Source of the DNA: Rhodospirillales bacterium
GTDB taxonomy: Bacteria > Pseudomonadota > Alphaproteobacteria > Micavibrionales > Micavibrionaceae
Reading direction: 5' to 3'
Assembly: GCA_020638295.1 (NCBI GenBank)
Contig: JACKIU010000002.1
Location: 372,001-436,000 of the forward strand
DNA length: 64,000 bases
The translations under genes were made by a program, and so were the position numbers. Below, piece after piece: positions 33,251 through 41,593 of this stretch. Each line of letters starts with the position of its first letter. Positions within the stretch are counted from its first letter, which is position 1. A model generated the notes under the pieces. It did not search any database. It was not told the origin of the DNA and worked only from the letters and a program-made list of their open reading frames with translations.

Positions 33251-35335
33251 CTAAATCCCCAACTCGCTGTCTTCAAGCTGCTTAATCTCATCCCGCAATT
33301 TTGCCGCCTCTTCAAATTCCAAATTCCCGGCGGCCTCCAGCATCTTTTTACGCATCGCCTCAATATGCTTCCTTAATTTCACCGGGTCATCGCCATGTTC
33401 ATGCAGGAATTCCTGCACCGCGCTGTCGGCGGCCAGCGGCACGGCAACATGATCGCCCTGCTCATACACACTATCGAGAATGCTGGATAAATTCTTCTTC
33501 ACACTTTCCGGCGTAATGCCGTGCGCGGCGTTATATTCGAGCTGCTTTTCCCGCCGCCGCGCGGTTTCATCAATCGCGTATTGCATACTATCCGTCACCT
33601 TATCGGCATACAAAATCGCCCGCCCGTCGATATTGCGCGCCGCCCGGCCAATGGTTTGCACCAGCGAGGTTTTCGAACGCAGGAAGCCCTCCTTATCCGC
33701 ATCCAAAATCATCACCCGCGTCACTTCCGGAATATCGATCCCCTCGCGCAGCAGGTTAATCCCGACCAGCACATCGAACGCCCCGCGCCGCAAATCCTGC
33801 ATAATTTCGATGCGCTCGAGCGTATCGACATCCGAATGGATATAGCGCACGCCAATCCCGTTTTCGCCTAAACATTCAGTCAAGCCTTCCGCCATTTTCT
33901 TCGTCAGCGTCGTGACCAGCATCCGCCCGCCGGCCGCGATCACGGCGCGCGCCTCATGCATCAGATCATCGACCTGATTTTCGGTCGGGCGAATGTCCAC
34001 CGGCGGATCAATCAGCCCCGTCGGCCGCACAACTTGTTCAACGAATGCCCCACCGGTTTGCTCCAGCTCCCACGGCCCCGGCGTCGCGGACACAAAAATG
34101 CTCTGGCCGCGAAAATCATTCCACTCGTCGAATTTCAGCGGCCGGTTATCGACGGCGGCAGGCAGGCGGAAGCCATACTCCACCAGCGTGCTTTTCCGCC
34201 CGAAATCGCCGTTATACATTGCGCGCAATTGCGGCACCATGACGTGGCTTTCATCCAGAAACATAATCGCATCCGTCGGCAAATATTCGATCAGCGTCGG
34301 CGGCGGCTCTCCGCTCGCCCGCCCCGTCAGATAGCGCGAGTAATTCTCAATCCCCTGACACATGCCCGTGGCCTCCAGCATCTCGATATCAAAGCTGGTG
34401 CGCTGGTCGATGCGCTGGGCCTCCAGCAATTTACCTTCCGCCTCAAACTGCGCAATGCGGGCCTTCAGATCGGCCTTGATCTGCTTGATCGCCTGGGCCA
34501 TCGTCGGCCCCGGCGTGATATAGTGCGAGTTCGCAAACACCCGCACACCTTCAAGCGCGTTGAACTTCTCACCCGTGAGCGGATCGAACTCGACAATCGT
34601 TTCCAGCTCGTCGCCGAAGAAATCAAACCGCCACGCCCGGTCTTCGAAGTGCGCCGGGAACAGCTCAACACAATCCCCGCGCACGCGGAAACTCCCGCGC
34701 TCAAAGGCAATGTCGTTGCGAATATATTGCAGCTCGATCAACCTGCGGATGAATTCATCCCGGTCTAGCGCAGCGCCCTTCTCCACGCCGAACGCCATCG
34801 CCATGTAATCTTCCTTCGACCCGATCCCGTAAATGCAGGAAACCGAGGCGACGATAATCACATCCTTGCGCTCGAACAGCGCGCGGGTGGCGGCATGGCG
34901 CATCCGGTCGATCTGCTCGTTAATGCTGGAATCTTTCTCGATGAAGGTATCTGAGCGCGGCACATAGGCTTCCGGCTGGTAATAATCGTAATAAGACACG
35001 AAATATTCCACCGCGTTATCGGGGAAAAACGACTTAAACTCCCCGTAAAGCTGCGCCGCCAGCGTCTTGTTCGGCGCGAGGATGAGGGCGGGGCGCTGGG
35101 TTTGCTCAATGATATGCGCCATGGTGAAGGTCTTACCCGAGCCCGTCACCCCCAGCAGCACCTGATCGCTAAGACCGTCCTTCAGCCCCTCCACCAGCGC
35201 GGCAATCGCAGACGGCTGATCCCCCGACGGCGTAAAGTCGGAATGGATCTTGAACGGCTGCGAGCGATCAAAAGCCCCTTCCGCCTCCATTTGTGCCTGC
35301 ACCGGCGCGTCGTTATTGTGGATCACCGCTTTCAT
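33251..35335 (-). CDS. uvrB: Excinuclease ABC subunit B
   Basis: Damage-verifying helicase of nucleotide excision repair; it is loaded by UvrA and recruits UvrC. The 694 residues carry Walker A GVTGSGKTFTMA (62-73), the beta-hairpin YYDYYQPEAYVP, DESHV, and the C-terminal UVR motif NLEFEEAAKLRDEIKQLED. Length is normal. The 3' end is duplicated at 32725-32811, and mfd, its functional partner, is in the same window. Confidence 0.97.
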   Translation of the reverse strand: MKAVIHNNDAPVQAQMEAEGAFDRSQPFKIHSDFTPSGDQPSAIAALVEGLKDGLSDQVLLGVTGSGKTFTMAHIIEQTQRPALILAPNKTLAAQLYGEFKSFFPDNAVEYFVSYYDYYQPEAYVPRSDTFIEKDSSINEQIDRMRHAATRALFERKDVIIVASVSCIYGIGSKEDYMAMAFGVEKGAALDRDEFIRRLIELQYIRNDIAFERGSFRVRGDCVELFPAHFEDRAWRFDFFGDELETIVEFDPLTGEKFNALEGVRVFANSHYITPGPTMAQAIKQIKADLKARIAQFEAEGKLLEAQRIDQRTSFDIEMLEATGMCQGIENYSRYLTGRASGEPPPTLIEYLPTDAIMFLDESHVMVPQLRAMYNGDFGRKSTLVEYGFRLPAAVDNRPLKFDEWNDFRGQSIFVSATPGPWELEQTGGAFVEQVVRPTGLIDPPVDIRPTENQVDDLMHEARAVIAAGGRMLVTTLTKKMAEGLTECLGENGIGVRYIHSDVDTLERIEIMQDLRRGAFDVLVGINLLREGIDIPEVTRVMILDADKEGFLRSKTSLVQTIGRAARNIDGRAILYADKVTDSMQYAIDETARRREKQLEYNAAHGITPESVKKNLSSILDSVYEQGDHVAVPLAADSAVQEFLHEHGDDPVKLRKHIEAMRKKMLEAAGNLEFEEAAKLRDEIKQLEDSELGI

Positions 35336-35369
35336 AAGGGTTTATATAGGCCAAAACCGCGAAGAGACC

Positions 35370-35400
35370 AAAAGAAAACGCGGGACCGATCAGCCCCGCG
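35370..35400 (-). terminator. Minus-strand terminator upstream of uvrB
   Basis: CGCGGG (35379-35384) pairs with CCCGCG (35395-35400); on the minus strand TTTTCTTTT follows. It would end a transcript arriving from the right, isolating uvrB. Confidence 0.6.
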
Positions 35401-35429
35401 CCTTAATTCTTAAAGAGAGCACAAACGCA

Positions 35430-35477
35430 CTATTTCTTCGGAGTGGGCTTGCCTTTAGATCCGGGTTTTGTCGCCAT
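35430..35477 (-). CDS. Possible micro-ORF, 15 codons
   Basis: ATG to TAG encodes MATKPGSKGKPTPKK, with AGAGGA about ten bases upstream and a terminator 30 bases after. The basic composition echoes the histone-like protein, so it may be a worn relative rather than a gene. The remaining gene-free bases 35336-35741 hold the terminator above and the histone-gene tail copy. Confidence 0.25.
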   Translation of the reverse strand: MATKPGSKGKPTPKK

Positions 35478-35597
35478 GACCTTGTATCCTCTCAATATAA
35501 CTGCCTTAAGCAGCAGCAGCGATCGTCAGAGCAATTCCGACAACACCATCAATATACACTGAGTCTTCCCTTCCCAATACAAGATTTTTCACGCAAC

Positions 35598-35683
35598 AAA
35601 AAAACGCCGCCAAGGATACCCTCAGCGGCGCTTCGTAAATCATAAAGCGTTAAAGCTTACTTCTTCTTCGCCGTCGTTTTTTT
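35598..35683 (-). pseudogene. Second copy of the histone-like gene 3' end and terminator
   Basis: About 80 bases match 36263-36348 with only a handful of differences. The copy includes the last codons (TTAKKK then stop, against MMAKKK in the intact gene), the spacer and the terminator (CGCCGC/GCGGCG followed by T7 on the minus strand, 35598-35630). The coding sequence upstream of it is gone, replaced by the 35742 gene. Confidence 0.82.
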
Positions 35684-35741
35684 CTTGATTTTTTATATGT
35701 TATGTAATATACGTATAATTTAAAAAATCAGGTGCAAAAAT

Positions 35742-36254
35742 ATGAATGAACAGAATAAAAAAGAACTTGGAATAGCCTCTGTTACCCTTAAAATTCCTGC
35801 AGCAGCGAGGAGACAAGTAATGACTATTTGTGATCTTGCTAAAAAACACGTTCAACATAAGATTGAAAGAAGTTCTGGCGGCTTCCACCTGACGCTAACA
35901 CCACGTTGGTCAAAATTTTCTTTGAGTTTTCACATTCGAGAATGGAATCGCTTGCAACGAGATTTCACTTTTAGCCAAACTGTAAGGAATGTTAAAGAGG
36001 CGATTGAAAGGGCGGGAAAAGGACATACTACCACCCCGACCAAGGAGTCTGACGCTAATTCCCAGAACATAAACGACACTCTGACCCTTGCGCCGAAAGG
36101 AACGCCTCTTGTGTGCAAGGACGAGTTAGAAGCTCATCACAAGTTATATGAAAGTTTCAAAGAAAAAAGAAATAATCCAGAACGGAAGCACTACAACACC
36201 ACAGATCCGAAAAACACTGGGAGATCTTTAGAACTAGAACCTCTCACCCGATAG
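35742..36254 (+). CDS. Hypothetical protein between two histone-gene tails
   Basis: A 170-residue basic protein I do not recognise. It starts with a helical region ending AKKHVQHKIERSSGGFHL; the last 60 residues are polar and probably disordered. It is AT-rich compared with its neighbours. A perfect TATAAT (35714-35719) and a ribosome site AGGTG precede it. It is read opposite to the histone-like gene and is enclosed by the two copies of that gene's 3' end, as expected for inserted cargo. Confidence 0.68.
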   Translation: MNEQNKKELGIASVTLKIPAAARRQVMTICDLAKKHVQHKIERSSGGFHLTLTPRWSKFSLSFHIREWNRLQRDFTFSQTVRNVKEAIERAGKGHTTTPTKESDANSQNINDTLTLAPKGTPLVCKDELEAHHKLYESFKEKRNNPERKHYNTTDPKNTGRSLELEPLTR

Positions 36255-36262
36255 AAGCAAAG

Positions 36263-36293
36263 AAAAACGCCGCCAAGGATACCCTCAGCGGCG
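36263..36293 (-). terminator. Terminator of the histone-like gene
   Basis: CGCCGC (36268-36273) and GCGGCG (36288-36293) pair; on the minus strand T5 follows. The same structure is present in the tail copy at 35598-35630. Confidence 0.78.
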
Positions 36294-36319
36294 CTTCGTA
36301 AACCATAAGGCGTTAAAGC

Positions 36320-36886
36320 TTATTTCTTCTTCGCCATCATTTTTTTTGCAGCCGGCTTCTTGGCGACTTTCTTCACCGTTTTAGCTTTACTGGCCGCACG
36401 CTTAACCGGAGCACTCATATTGCTGTTAGCCGGTTTTTTAGCCGCAGTTTTCTTCTTGCTGACGACCTTCTTGGTCACAGCTTTCTTCGCCGCAGGTTTC
36501 TTAGCTGCCGGCTTTTTCTTGGCTACTGGTTTCTTTTTCGCTGGGGCCTTTTTGGCCGTCGCTTTTTTTGCTGCCGGCTTTTTCGCCGCTACCTTCTTCT
36601 TAGGAGCCGCAGGTTTTTTAGCCGCAGGTTTTTTAGCCGCAGGTTTTTTAGCTGCAGGTTTTTTAGCTGCAGGTTTTTTAGCCGCAGCTGCCTTTTTATT
36701 AGTATTTGCAGCAGGCTTTTTCACAGCCGTCTTTTTAACAGCTGCTTTCTTGGCTGGAGCTTTTTTAGCCGCAGGCTTTTTCGCAGCCGCCGCCTTTGTC
36801 GTTGAAGTTTTAGCTGCAGGCTTTTTAGCCATCGCCTTTTTGGCAGCAGGTTTCTTTGCCGCCGGTTTCTTTTGTGTGGTTGCCAT
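36320..36886 (-). CDS. Histone-H1-like nucleoid protein (Lys/Ala/Pro repeats)
   Basis: A 188-residue protein made almost only of KPAAKK-type pentapeptide repeats, like eukaryotic H1 tails, chlamydial Hc2 and AlgP. It is expected to bind and compact DNA non-specifically. AGGAGA lies six bases before the ATG. The repeats make the gene prone to length change; a Phe/Leu/Ala-rich antisense frame is a by-product. The C-terminal tail of CysE in this window has the same composition. Confidence 0.88.
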   Translation of the reverse strand: MATTQKKPAAKKPAAKKAMAKKPAAKTSTTKAAAAKKPAAKKAPAKKAAVKKTAVKKPAANTNKKAAAAKKPAAKKPAAKKPAAKKPAAKKPAAPKKKVAAKKPAAKKATAKKAPAKKKPVAKKKPAAKKPAAKKAVTKKVVSKKKTAAKKPANSNMSAPVKRAASKAKTVKKVAKKPAAKKMMAKKK

Positions 36887-37152
36887 GAGTTTTCTCCTGA
36901 AATGTTTTGCAAGTGGTCAGAACTGACCGAAAGGAAGGGTAAAATAAATTGGACAAAAGTAGTTACTCTTCCGACAAATATACTGTGAATCGCCTTATTC
37001 TCCAAAGGTTTTTTTTTCGCGCCTCTTTGATCCAAAAAACAATGGCAAAAACGAACGCGCATTTTTTATTTTTGATGATGAGTTTCGACAAACTTTTTGC
37101 ACGATGCCTTCAGGCATGTAAAGTAAACTACGATCAAATCGAAAGACCCAAA

Positions 37153-37437
37153 ATGAATATTATCGGACTTCTTTATTCTACGGTTGGCATTGTCGTTTTG
37201 TTTGGATACATGCCACAAATCAGACGCCTTTACAAAAGCCAAACCGACTGCCGCGAAATTTCCATCACTGCTTGGATGATCTGGAACTACACCGCGATCG
37301 TCAGCCTGCTCTATAGTGTTTTTGATCTGGCTGATCTCAAATTTTCGGTCGTCAACGGCATCAATCTGGTGTGCATCAACATCGTTATCTTGCTCACGCT
37401 GTACAAAAGACGGCTTTATCACAAAAACCACTCCTGA
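37153..37437 (+). CDS. SemiSWEET-type sugar transporter
   Basis: A 94-residue protein with three membrane helices, forming half of a SWEET transporter; two copies make the pore. The PQ-loop motif is GYMPQIRRLYKSQTDCREIS, followed by AWMIWNYTAIVSLLYS. ATG at 37153 gives the family length; a longer upstream frame has no family look. Substrate unknown. Confidence 0.88.
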   Translation: MNIIGLLYSTVGIVVLFGYMPQIRRLYKSQTDCREISITAWMIWNYTAIVSLLYSVFDLADLKFSVVNGINLVCINIVILLTLYKRRLYHKNHS

Positions 37438-37523
37438 CGCAGGATTGACAATTCACTTTTCAGCGCTGCTAATTCTTGATAAGCTCTGCCCACTTCTCGA
37501 ATAATCAACAAAGGATAAAGCCG

Positions 37524-37826
37524 ATGAAAACAGCTTTAAAAACATGTCTACTGGGCTTGGCCGTCTTGGGTCTATCCGCTTGTGAAACCGGCATGGGCTT
37601 TTACGATGACGCCCCACCATATGAAATGGAGCGCACGGCAACACATACGCAAAAGACTCCGCCTCCCGCACCTGCGCCCATTGCCGCTCCCGAGCCGCAA
37701 CAATGCATGAAATGCGATTGCTCGGAATGGGAAGCCCGCGCCTTGCAGGCTGAAAACGACCTGAAAATGTGCAAGGAAGCCACAGACCGCGTGCGCGACG
37801 CCTATCGTGATGAGTTGAAGAAATAA
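37524..37826 (+). CDS. Small lipoprotein
   Basis: A 100-residue protein with a lipoprotein signal peptide ending LGLSAC. The mature part has a Pro/Ala-rich linker and then CMKCDCSEWEARALQAEND, a Cys cluster followed by a charged helix. AAGGA precedes the ATG and a strong terminator follows, so it is a single-gene unit. Not recognised. Confidence 0.75.
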   Translation: MKTALKTCLLGLAVLGLSACETGMGFYDDAPPYEMERTATHTQKTPPPAPAPIAAPEPQQCMKCDCSEWEARALQAENDLKMCKEATDRVRDAYRDELKK

Positions 37827-37850
37827 AGTTCTAAACCGGATCATATAAAG

Positions 37851-37883
37851 AGCCGGGCGCCCCAAAAGCTGCCCGGCTTTTTT
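37851..37883 (+). terminator. Rho-independent terminator of the lipoprotein gene
   Basis: GCCGGGC and GCCCGGC pair across a 12-base loop, then T6. Confidence 0.85.
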
Positions 37884-37939
37884 ATGTTTAAAAACAAAAC
37901 AGAGTTTGCTATCCATATTGCCGATAAAAGGACACGAAA

Positions 37940-39622
37940 ATGTCAGATATAGACTTGGAAATCGCCAATAAGTGCCGCGCCTGGCCGTTTGAAGAAGCCC
38001 GGCAGGTGATCAAACGCCTGCGCGCCATGAATAAAGGCGAGATTAAGCCCGGCCCCAAAGGCTATGTCCTGTTCGAAACCGGCTATGGCCCTTCGGGCCT
38101 GCCGCATATCGGCACATTCGGCGAGGTCGCGCGCACCACCATGGTTATGCACGCTTTTCAACGCCTGGCCCCCGGCATCCCGACCAAAATCATTTGCTTT
38201 TCCGACGATATGGACGGCCTACGCAAAGTCCCAACCAATGTCCCTAACCCGGAACTGCTCGAAAGCGCGCTCGGCATGCCGCTGTCTTCTGTACCCAATC
38301 CATTTGAAAGCGACCATCTCAGCTTTGCCGCGCATAATAACGATCGCCTGCGCCAATTCCTCGACAGCTTCGGCTTCGAATATGAATTCCTCAGCTCGAC
38401 GAACGATTGCTATGTATCCGGTCGCTTTAACGATGCGCTGTCTCTGATGCTGGAAAAATATGATAATGTGCGCGAAGCCGTTCTGCCCATTCTGGGCGAA
38501 GAACGCGCCGCGACGTACTCACCGCTTTTCCCGATTGTCCAAAAGAAAAGCGCGGACGATCACCACCCGATCATCCTGCACAACGCCATTTTGCGCGGGG
38601 TCGACGATGCGGCACAAGGCATGGCGACATTCGAAGTTCTCGACAACAGCGAACTGGCCCGCAGCGGCTACGGCGCCGGGGAAAAGATCACCCAGTCCAT
38701 CTTCAACGGCGGCTGCAAAGCGCAATGGCGCGCCGACTGGGCGCTGCGCTGGTACACGCTGGACGTTGATTACGAAATGGCTGGAAAAGATTTGGTCACC
38801 GCTGCCGACATCGCCGCCAAAATCACCCAGATTCTCGGCGGTCGCGGCCCGGCCGGTTTCCGCTACGAACTGTTCCTCGATGAAAAAGGCGAAAAGATTT
38901 CCAAATCCAAAGGCAACGGTTTGACGATGGAAGAATGGCTCGATTATGCTCCGCATGAGAGCCTGGCTTATTACATGTACCAGCGCCCGACCACCGCCAA
39001 GAAACTCTATTTTGATATCATTCCCAAGGCCGTAGACGAGTATATTCAGTTTGTTGATAAACTGCCTGAGCAAGACGATACCAAGAAACTGGAAAATCCG
39101 GCCTGGTATATACACAACGGCACCATTCCCAATTCCCAGCACACGCCGCTTTCATTCGCGCTGCTACTCAATCTGGTTAATGCCGCCAACACCGATGATC
39201 CGACAACACTGTGGAAATTCATCCGCAGCTACGCCCCCGAAGCCACCCCCGAAAGTGCGCCGTTCCTTGATCGGCTTGTCGGTTATGCGATCAAATATTA
39301 TCAGGATTTTGTACTGCCGGAAAAACAATATCGCGCCCCCGATGATCGTGAACGCGCCGCCTTAGAAGACCTCTCTAAACGATTGGAATCTATGCAAGAC
39401 CATCTCGAAGCAGAAGACTACATGACCGAGGTTTTCTCCGCCGGCAAGGAAAACGGTTACGAGAAAGAAGAACTGCGGGAATGGTTCAAGGCAATTTATG
39501 AAGTCTGCCTCGGCCAGTCGCAAGGCCCCCGCTTCGGTTCTTTCATCCGGCTCTACGGCGTGCAAGACACCGCCGCTTTGATCAAGGATGCACTGGATGG
39601 CAAATTCGCGCGGGCCGCTTAA
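37940..39622 (+). CDS. lysS: Lysyl-tRNA synthetase, class I
   Basis: Charges tRNA-Lys. This is the class I (archaeal-type) enzyme used by many alphaproteobacteria rather than the common class II form. The 560 residues have the HIGH-type motif PSGLPHIGTF (51-60) and the KMSKS-type KISKSKGN near 320, both class I marks. AGGACACGAAA precedes the ATG. No class II enzyme is in the window. Confidence 0.96.
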   Translation: MSDIDLEIANKCRAWPFEEARQVIKRLRAMNKGEIKPGPKGYVLFETGYGPSGLPHIGTFGEVARTTMVMHAFQRLAPGIPTKIICFSDDMDGLRKVPTNVPNPELLESALGMPLSSVPNPFESDHLSFAAHNNDRLRQFLDSFGFEYEFLSSTNDCYVSGRFNDALSLMLEKYDNVREAVLPILGEERAATYSPLFPIVQKKSADDHHPIILHNAILRGVDDAAQGMATFEVLDNSELARSGYGAGEKITQSIFNGGCKAQWRADWALRWYTLDVDYEMAGKDLVTAADIAAKITQILGGRGPAGFRYELFLDEKGEKISKSKGNGLTMEEWLDYAPHESLAYYMYQRPTTAKKLYFDIIPKAVDEYIQFVDKLPEQDDTKKLENPAWYIHNGTIPNSQHTPLSFALLLNLVNAANTDDPTTLWKFIRSYAPEATPESAPFLDRLVGYAIKYYQDFVLPEKQYRAPDDRERAALEDLSKRLESMQDHLEAEDYMTEVFSAGKENGYEKEELREWFKAIYEVCLGQSQGPRFGSFIRLYGVQDTAALIKDALDGKFARAA

Positions 39623-39766
39623 ACACTGAAAAATAAAGAAAAACATCACCTAATCAACAATTCTCATAAAATTTAGATAAAATTTTATATAAATTTAAAA
39701 TAAATTAACCATTTCAGTTTTAACATATAAGTATAGGCTAATTTTGTTTATACGGTAGTTTGGTCA

Positions 39767-40276
39767 ATGTTTGGTTTTCAATCCCTGCGCATGAAACCGG
39801 AAAAGGTTTTACGCCGCTTAAAAGACTTCGAATTATTTTGCCTCGGTGAAAAAAGACTCTCACCGGAAGATTTTAAAACGCTCAACGAAGATCTTTCCCT
39901 CAGCGCAATCCTGCATATCGGCAAATGCCACTTCCGCAAAGATATCGACGGTAAACACCTGATCTGGCAAGGCCATGATCATCGCGAACACGATCTTGGC
40001 CCGATTGATAACATCAACGTCATGCAGGATTGCCCGGGCTATAACAGAACCCGCACTCTCGCACTGGCCGGCGATCAGGTTCTGGAAAGCGATGTCATCA
40101 ACATCCCTCCTTATCGTAAGCAAATCACGATTGTAAAAATGAAAGACGGCACCACCGGCGTCGGCCCGAATTACAAAATGGCCTTGCGCAATGCCGCCCT
40201 CAAAATGCATCTGAAATGCGCCTTTGAAAAAGCCAACCGCGCCGATATCTGGAAACGCTACTACGGCAATTGCTAA
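39767..40276 (+). CDS. Hypothetical protein
   Basis: A 169-residue basic soluble protein of unknown function. The middle is rich in His, Asp and Ile (GKHLIWQGHDHREHDLGPID) and the end is helical with KMALRNAALKMHLKCAFEKA. A very AT-rich 140-base upstream gap probably carries its promoter. It has no motif I can name. Confidence 0.65.
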   Translation: MFGFQSLRMKPEKVLRRLKDFELFCLGEKRLSPEDFKTLNEDLSLSAILHIGKCHFRKDIDGKHLIWQGHDHREHDLGPIDNINVMQDCPGYNRTRTLALAGDQVLESDVINIPPYRKQITIVKMKDGTTGVGPNYKMALRNAALKMHLKCAFEKANRADIWKRYYGNC

Positions 40277-40388
40277 TCACGGCTGCGCAGCCTCCGCCTA
40301 ACCTGCCCTCCTTCCCAAAAACCGGTTTAACCCCTACAGCGTCCGTGCTATATCCTTCTCTGTTCAAAACAAAAGGATTCCAAGCACA

Positions 40389-41525
40389 ATGGACAAAGAT
40401 CTTGAAACCTTAAAAGCTCTGGTCATCGACGTCTGGACCCACGGCCTGTATGGCGTCGATATCGGGGCAATTTTGATCGCGCTCCTTATCTTCGCCGGCT
40501 TTATGCTCATCCGCGGCATCTTCAGCAAATTTGTTCTAACCAAACTGCATAACTGGGCGGCACAGTCCACGACAAAGCTGGATGATAAGATCGTCGATGC
40601 GCTGATCCCGCCGATCAAGTTCGTCCCCGTTATTCTCGGTATTTTTTTCGCCAGCCAGTATCTAAGCCTGGGCGACAGCGCGAACGAGTTTGTCATGCGC
40701 GCTGAACGCTCCTTGATCGCCTTTACGATTTTCTGGGCCCTGCACCGCGCCGCCGACCCCCTAAGCCACGGCGTAAAAAAGCTTGAAAAACTCCTCACCC
40801 GCGCAATGATGCAATGGATTTTCAAGGCGCTCAAAGTCCTGATCGTCTTTATCGGCGCCGCTGTTATCCTTGAAATCTGGGGCATCGCTGTCGGCCCGCT
40901 CCTCGCCGGTCTTGGCCTGTTTGGCGCGGCCGTCGCACTCGGCGCGCAGGACCTGTTCAAAAACCTGATCGGCGGCATAACGATTATCGCCGAAAAACGC
41001 TTTCACCCCGGCGAATGGATTTTGGTCGACGGCGTCGTCGAAGGCACGGTCGAAGATATCGGCTTTCGCTCCACCAAGGTTCGCCGCTTTGACAAAGCCC
41101 CGGTCCATGTGCCGAACTCAAACCTCTCCGATGCCGTGGTGACAAACTTTTCCCGCATGACTCACCGCCGTATCAAATGGGCGATCGGCGTCGAATACCG
41201 CACAACCGTTGAACAGCTCCAGATCATCCGCGACGGCATCATGGATTACATCACCAATAACGACGCCTTTGCCACGGCTAACGAGGTCCCGACCTTCGTT
41301 CGCGTCGACAGCTTTAACAATTCCTCCATCGATTTTCTGGTCTATTGCTTCACCAAAACGACAGACTGGGGTGAATGGCTGGAAATCAAAGAAGACTTCG
41401 CACTCGCCATCAAACAAATTGTCGAAGACAAAGCCGGCACAGCCTTCGCCTTCCCCTCACAAAGCATTTACGTGGAATCCCTCCCCGGCGAAGCGGCGGA
41501 AATCTTCGTCCCGCCGGGAAAATAA
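40389..41525 (+). CDS. MscS-family mechanosensitive channel
   Basis: A 378-residue membrane protein. Four to five membrane segments precede the pore-lining helix (GLGLFGAAVALGAQDLFKNL) and the beta domain begins GGITIIAEKRFHPGEWILVD, both signatures of MscS, which opens on hypo-osmotic shock. The C-terminal cytoplasmic part is complete. AAGGA lies before the ATG. Confidence 0.92.
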   Translation: MDKDLETLKALVIDVWTHGLYGVDIGAILIALLIFAGFMLIRGIFSKFVLTKLHNWAAQSTTKLDDKIVDALIPPIKFVPVILGIFFASQYLSLGDSANEFVMRAERSLIAFTIFWALHRAADPLSHGVKKLEKLLTRAMMQWIFKALKVLIVFIGAAVILEIWGIAVGPLLAGLGLFGAAVALGAQDLFKNLIGGITIIAEKRFHPGEWILVDGVVEGTVEDIGFRSTKVRRFDKAPVHVPNSNLSDAVVTNFSRMTHRRIKWAIGVEYRTTVEQLQIIRDGIMDYITNNDAFATANEVPTFVRVDSFNNSSIDFLVYCFTKTTDWGEWLEIKEDFALAIKQIVEDKAGTAFAFPSQSIYVESLPGEAAEIFVPPGK

Positions 41526-41593
41526 CAGCAAAGAACGCAACGTTTTTATATTTTCCTTTGCGTCCGTTGCGCCCGTTGCGATTAATATACACT

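Noticed and set aside
36360..36926. 188-codon Phe/Leu/Ala-rich frame antisense to the histone-like gene
   Set aside because: It is the complement of KPAAKK repeats. The hydrophobic repeat is a by-product and there is no ribosome site.
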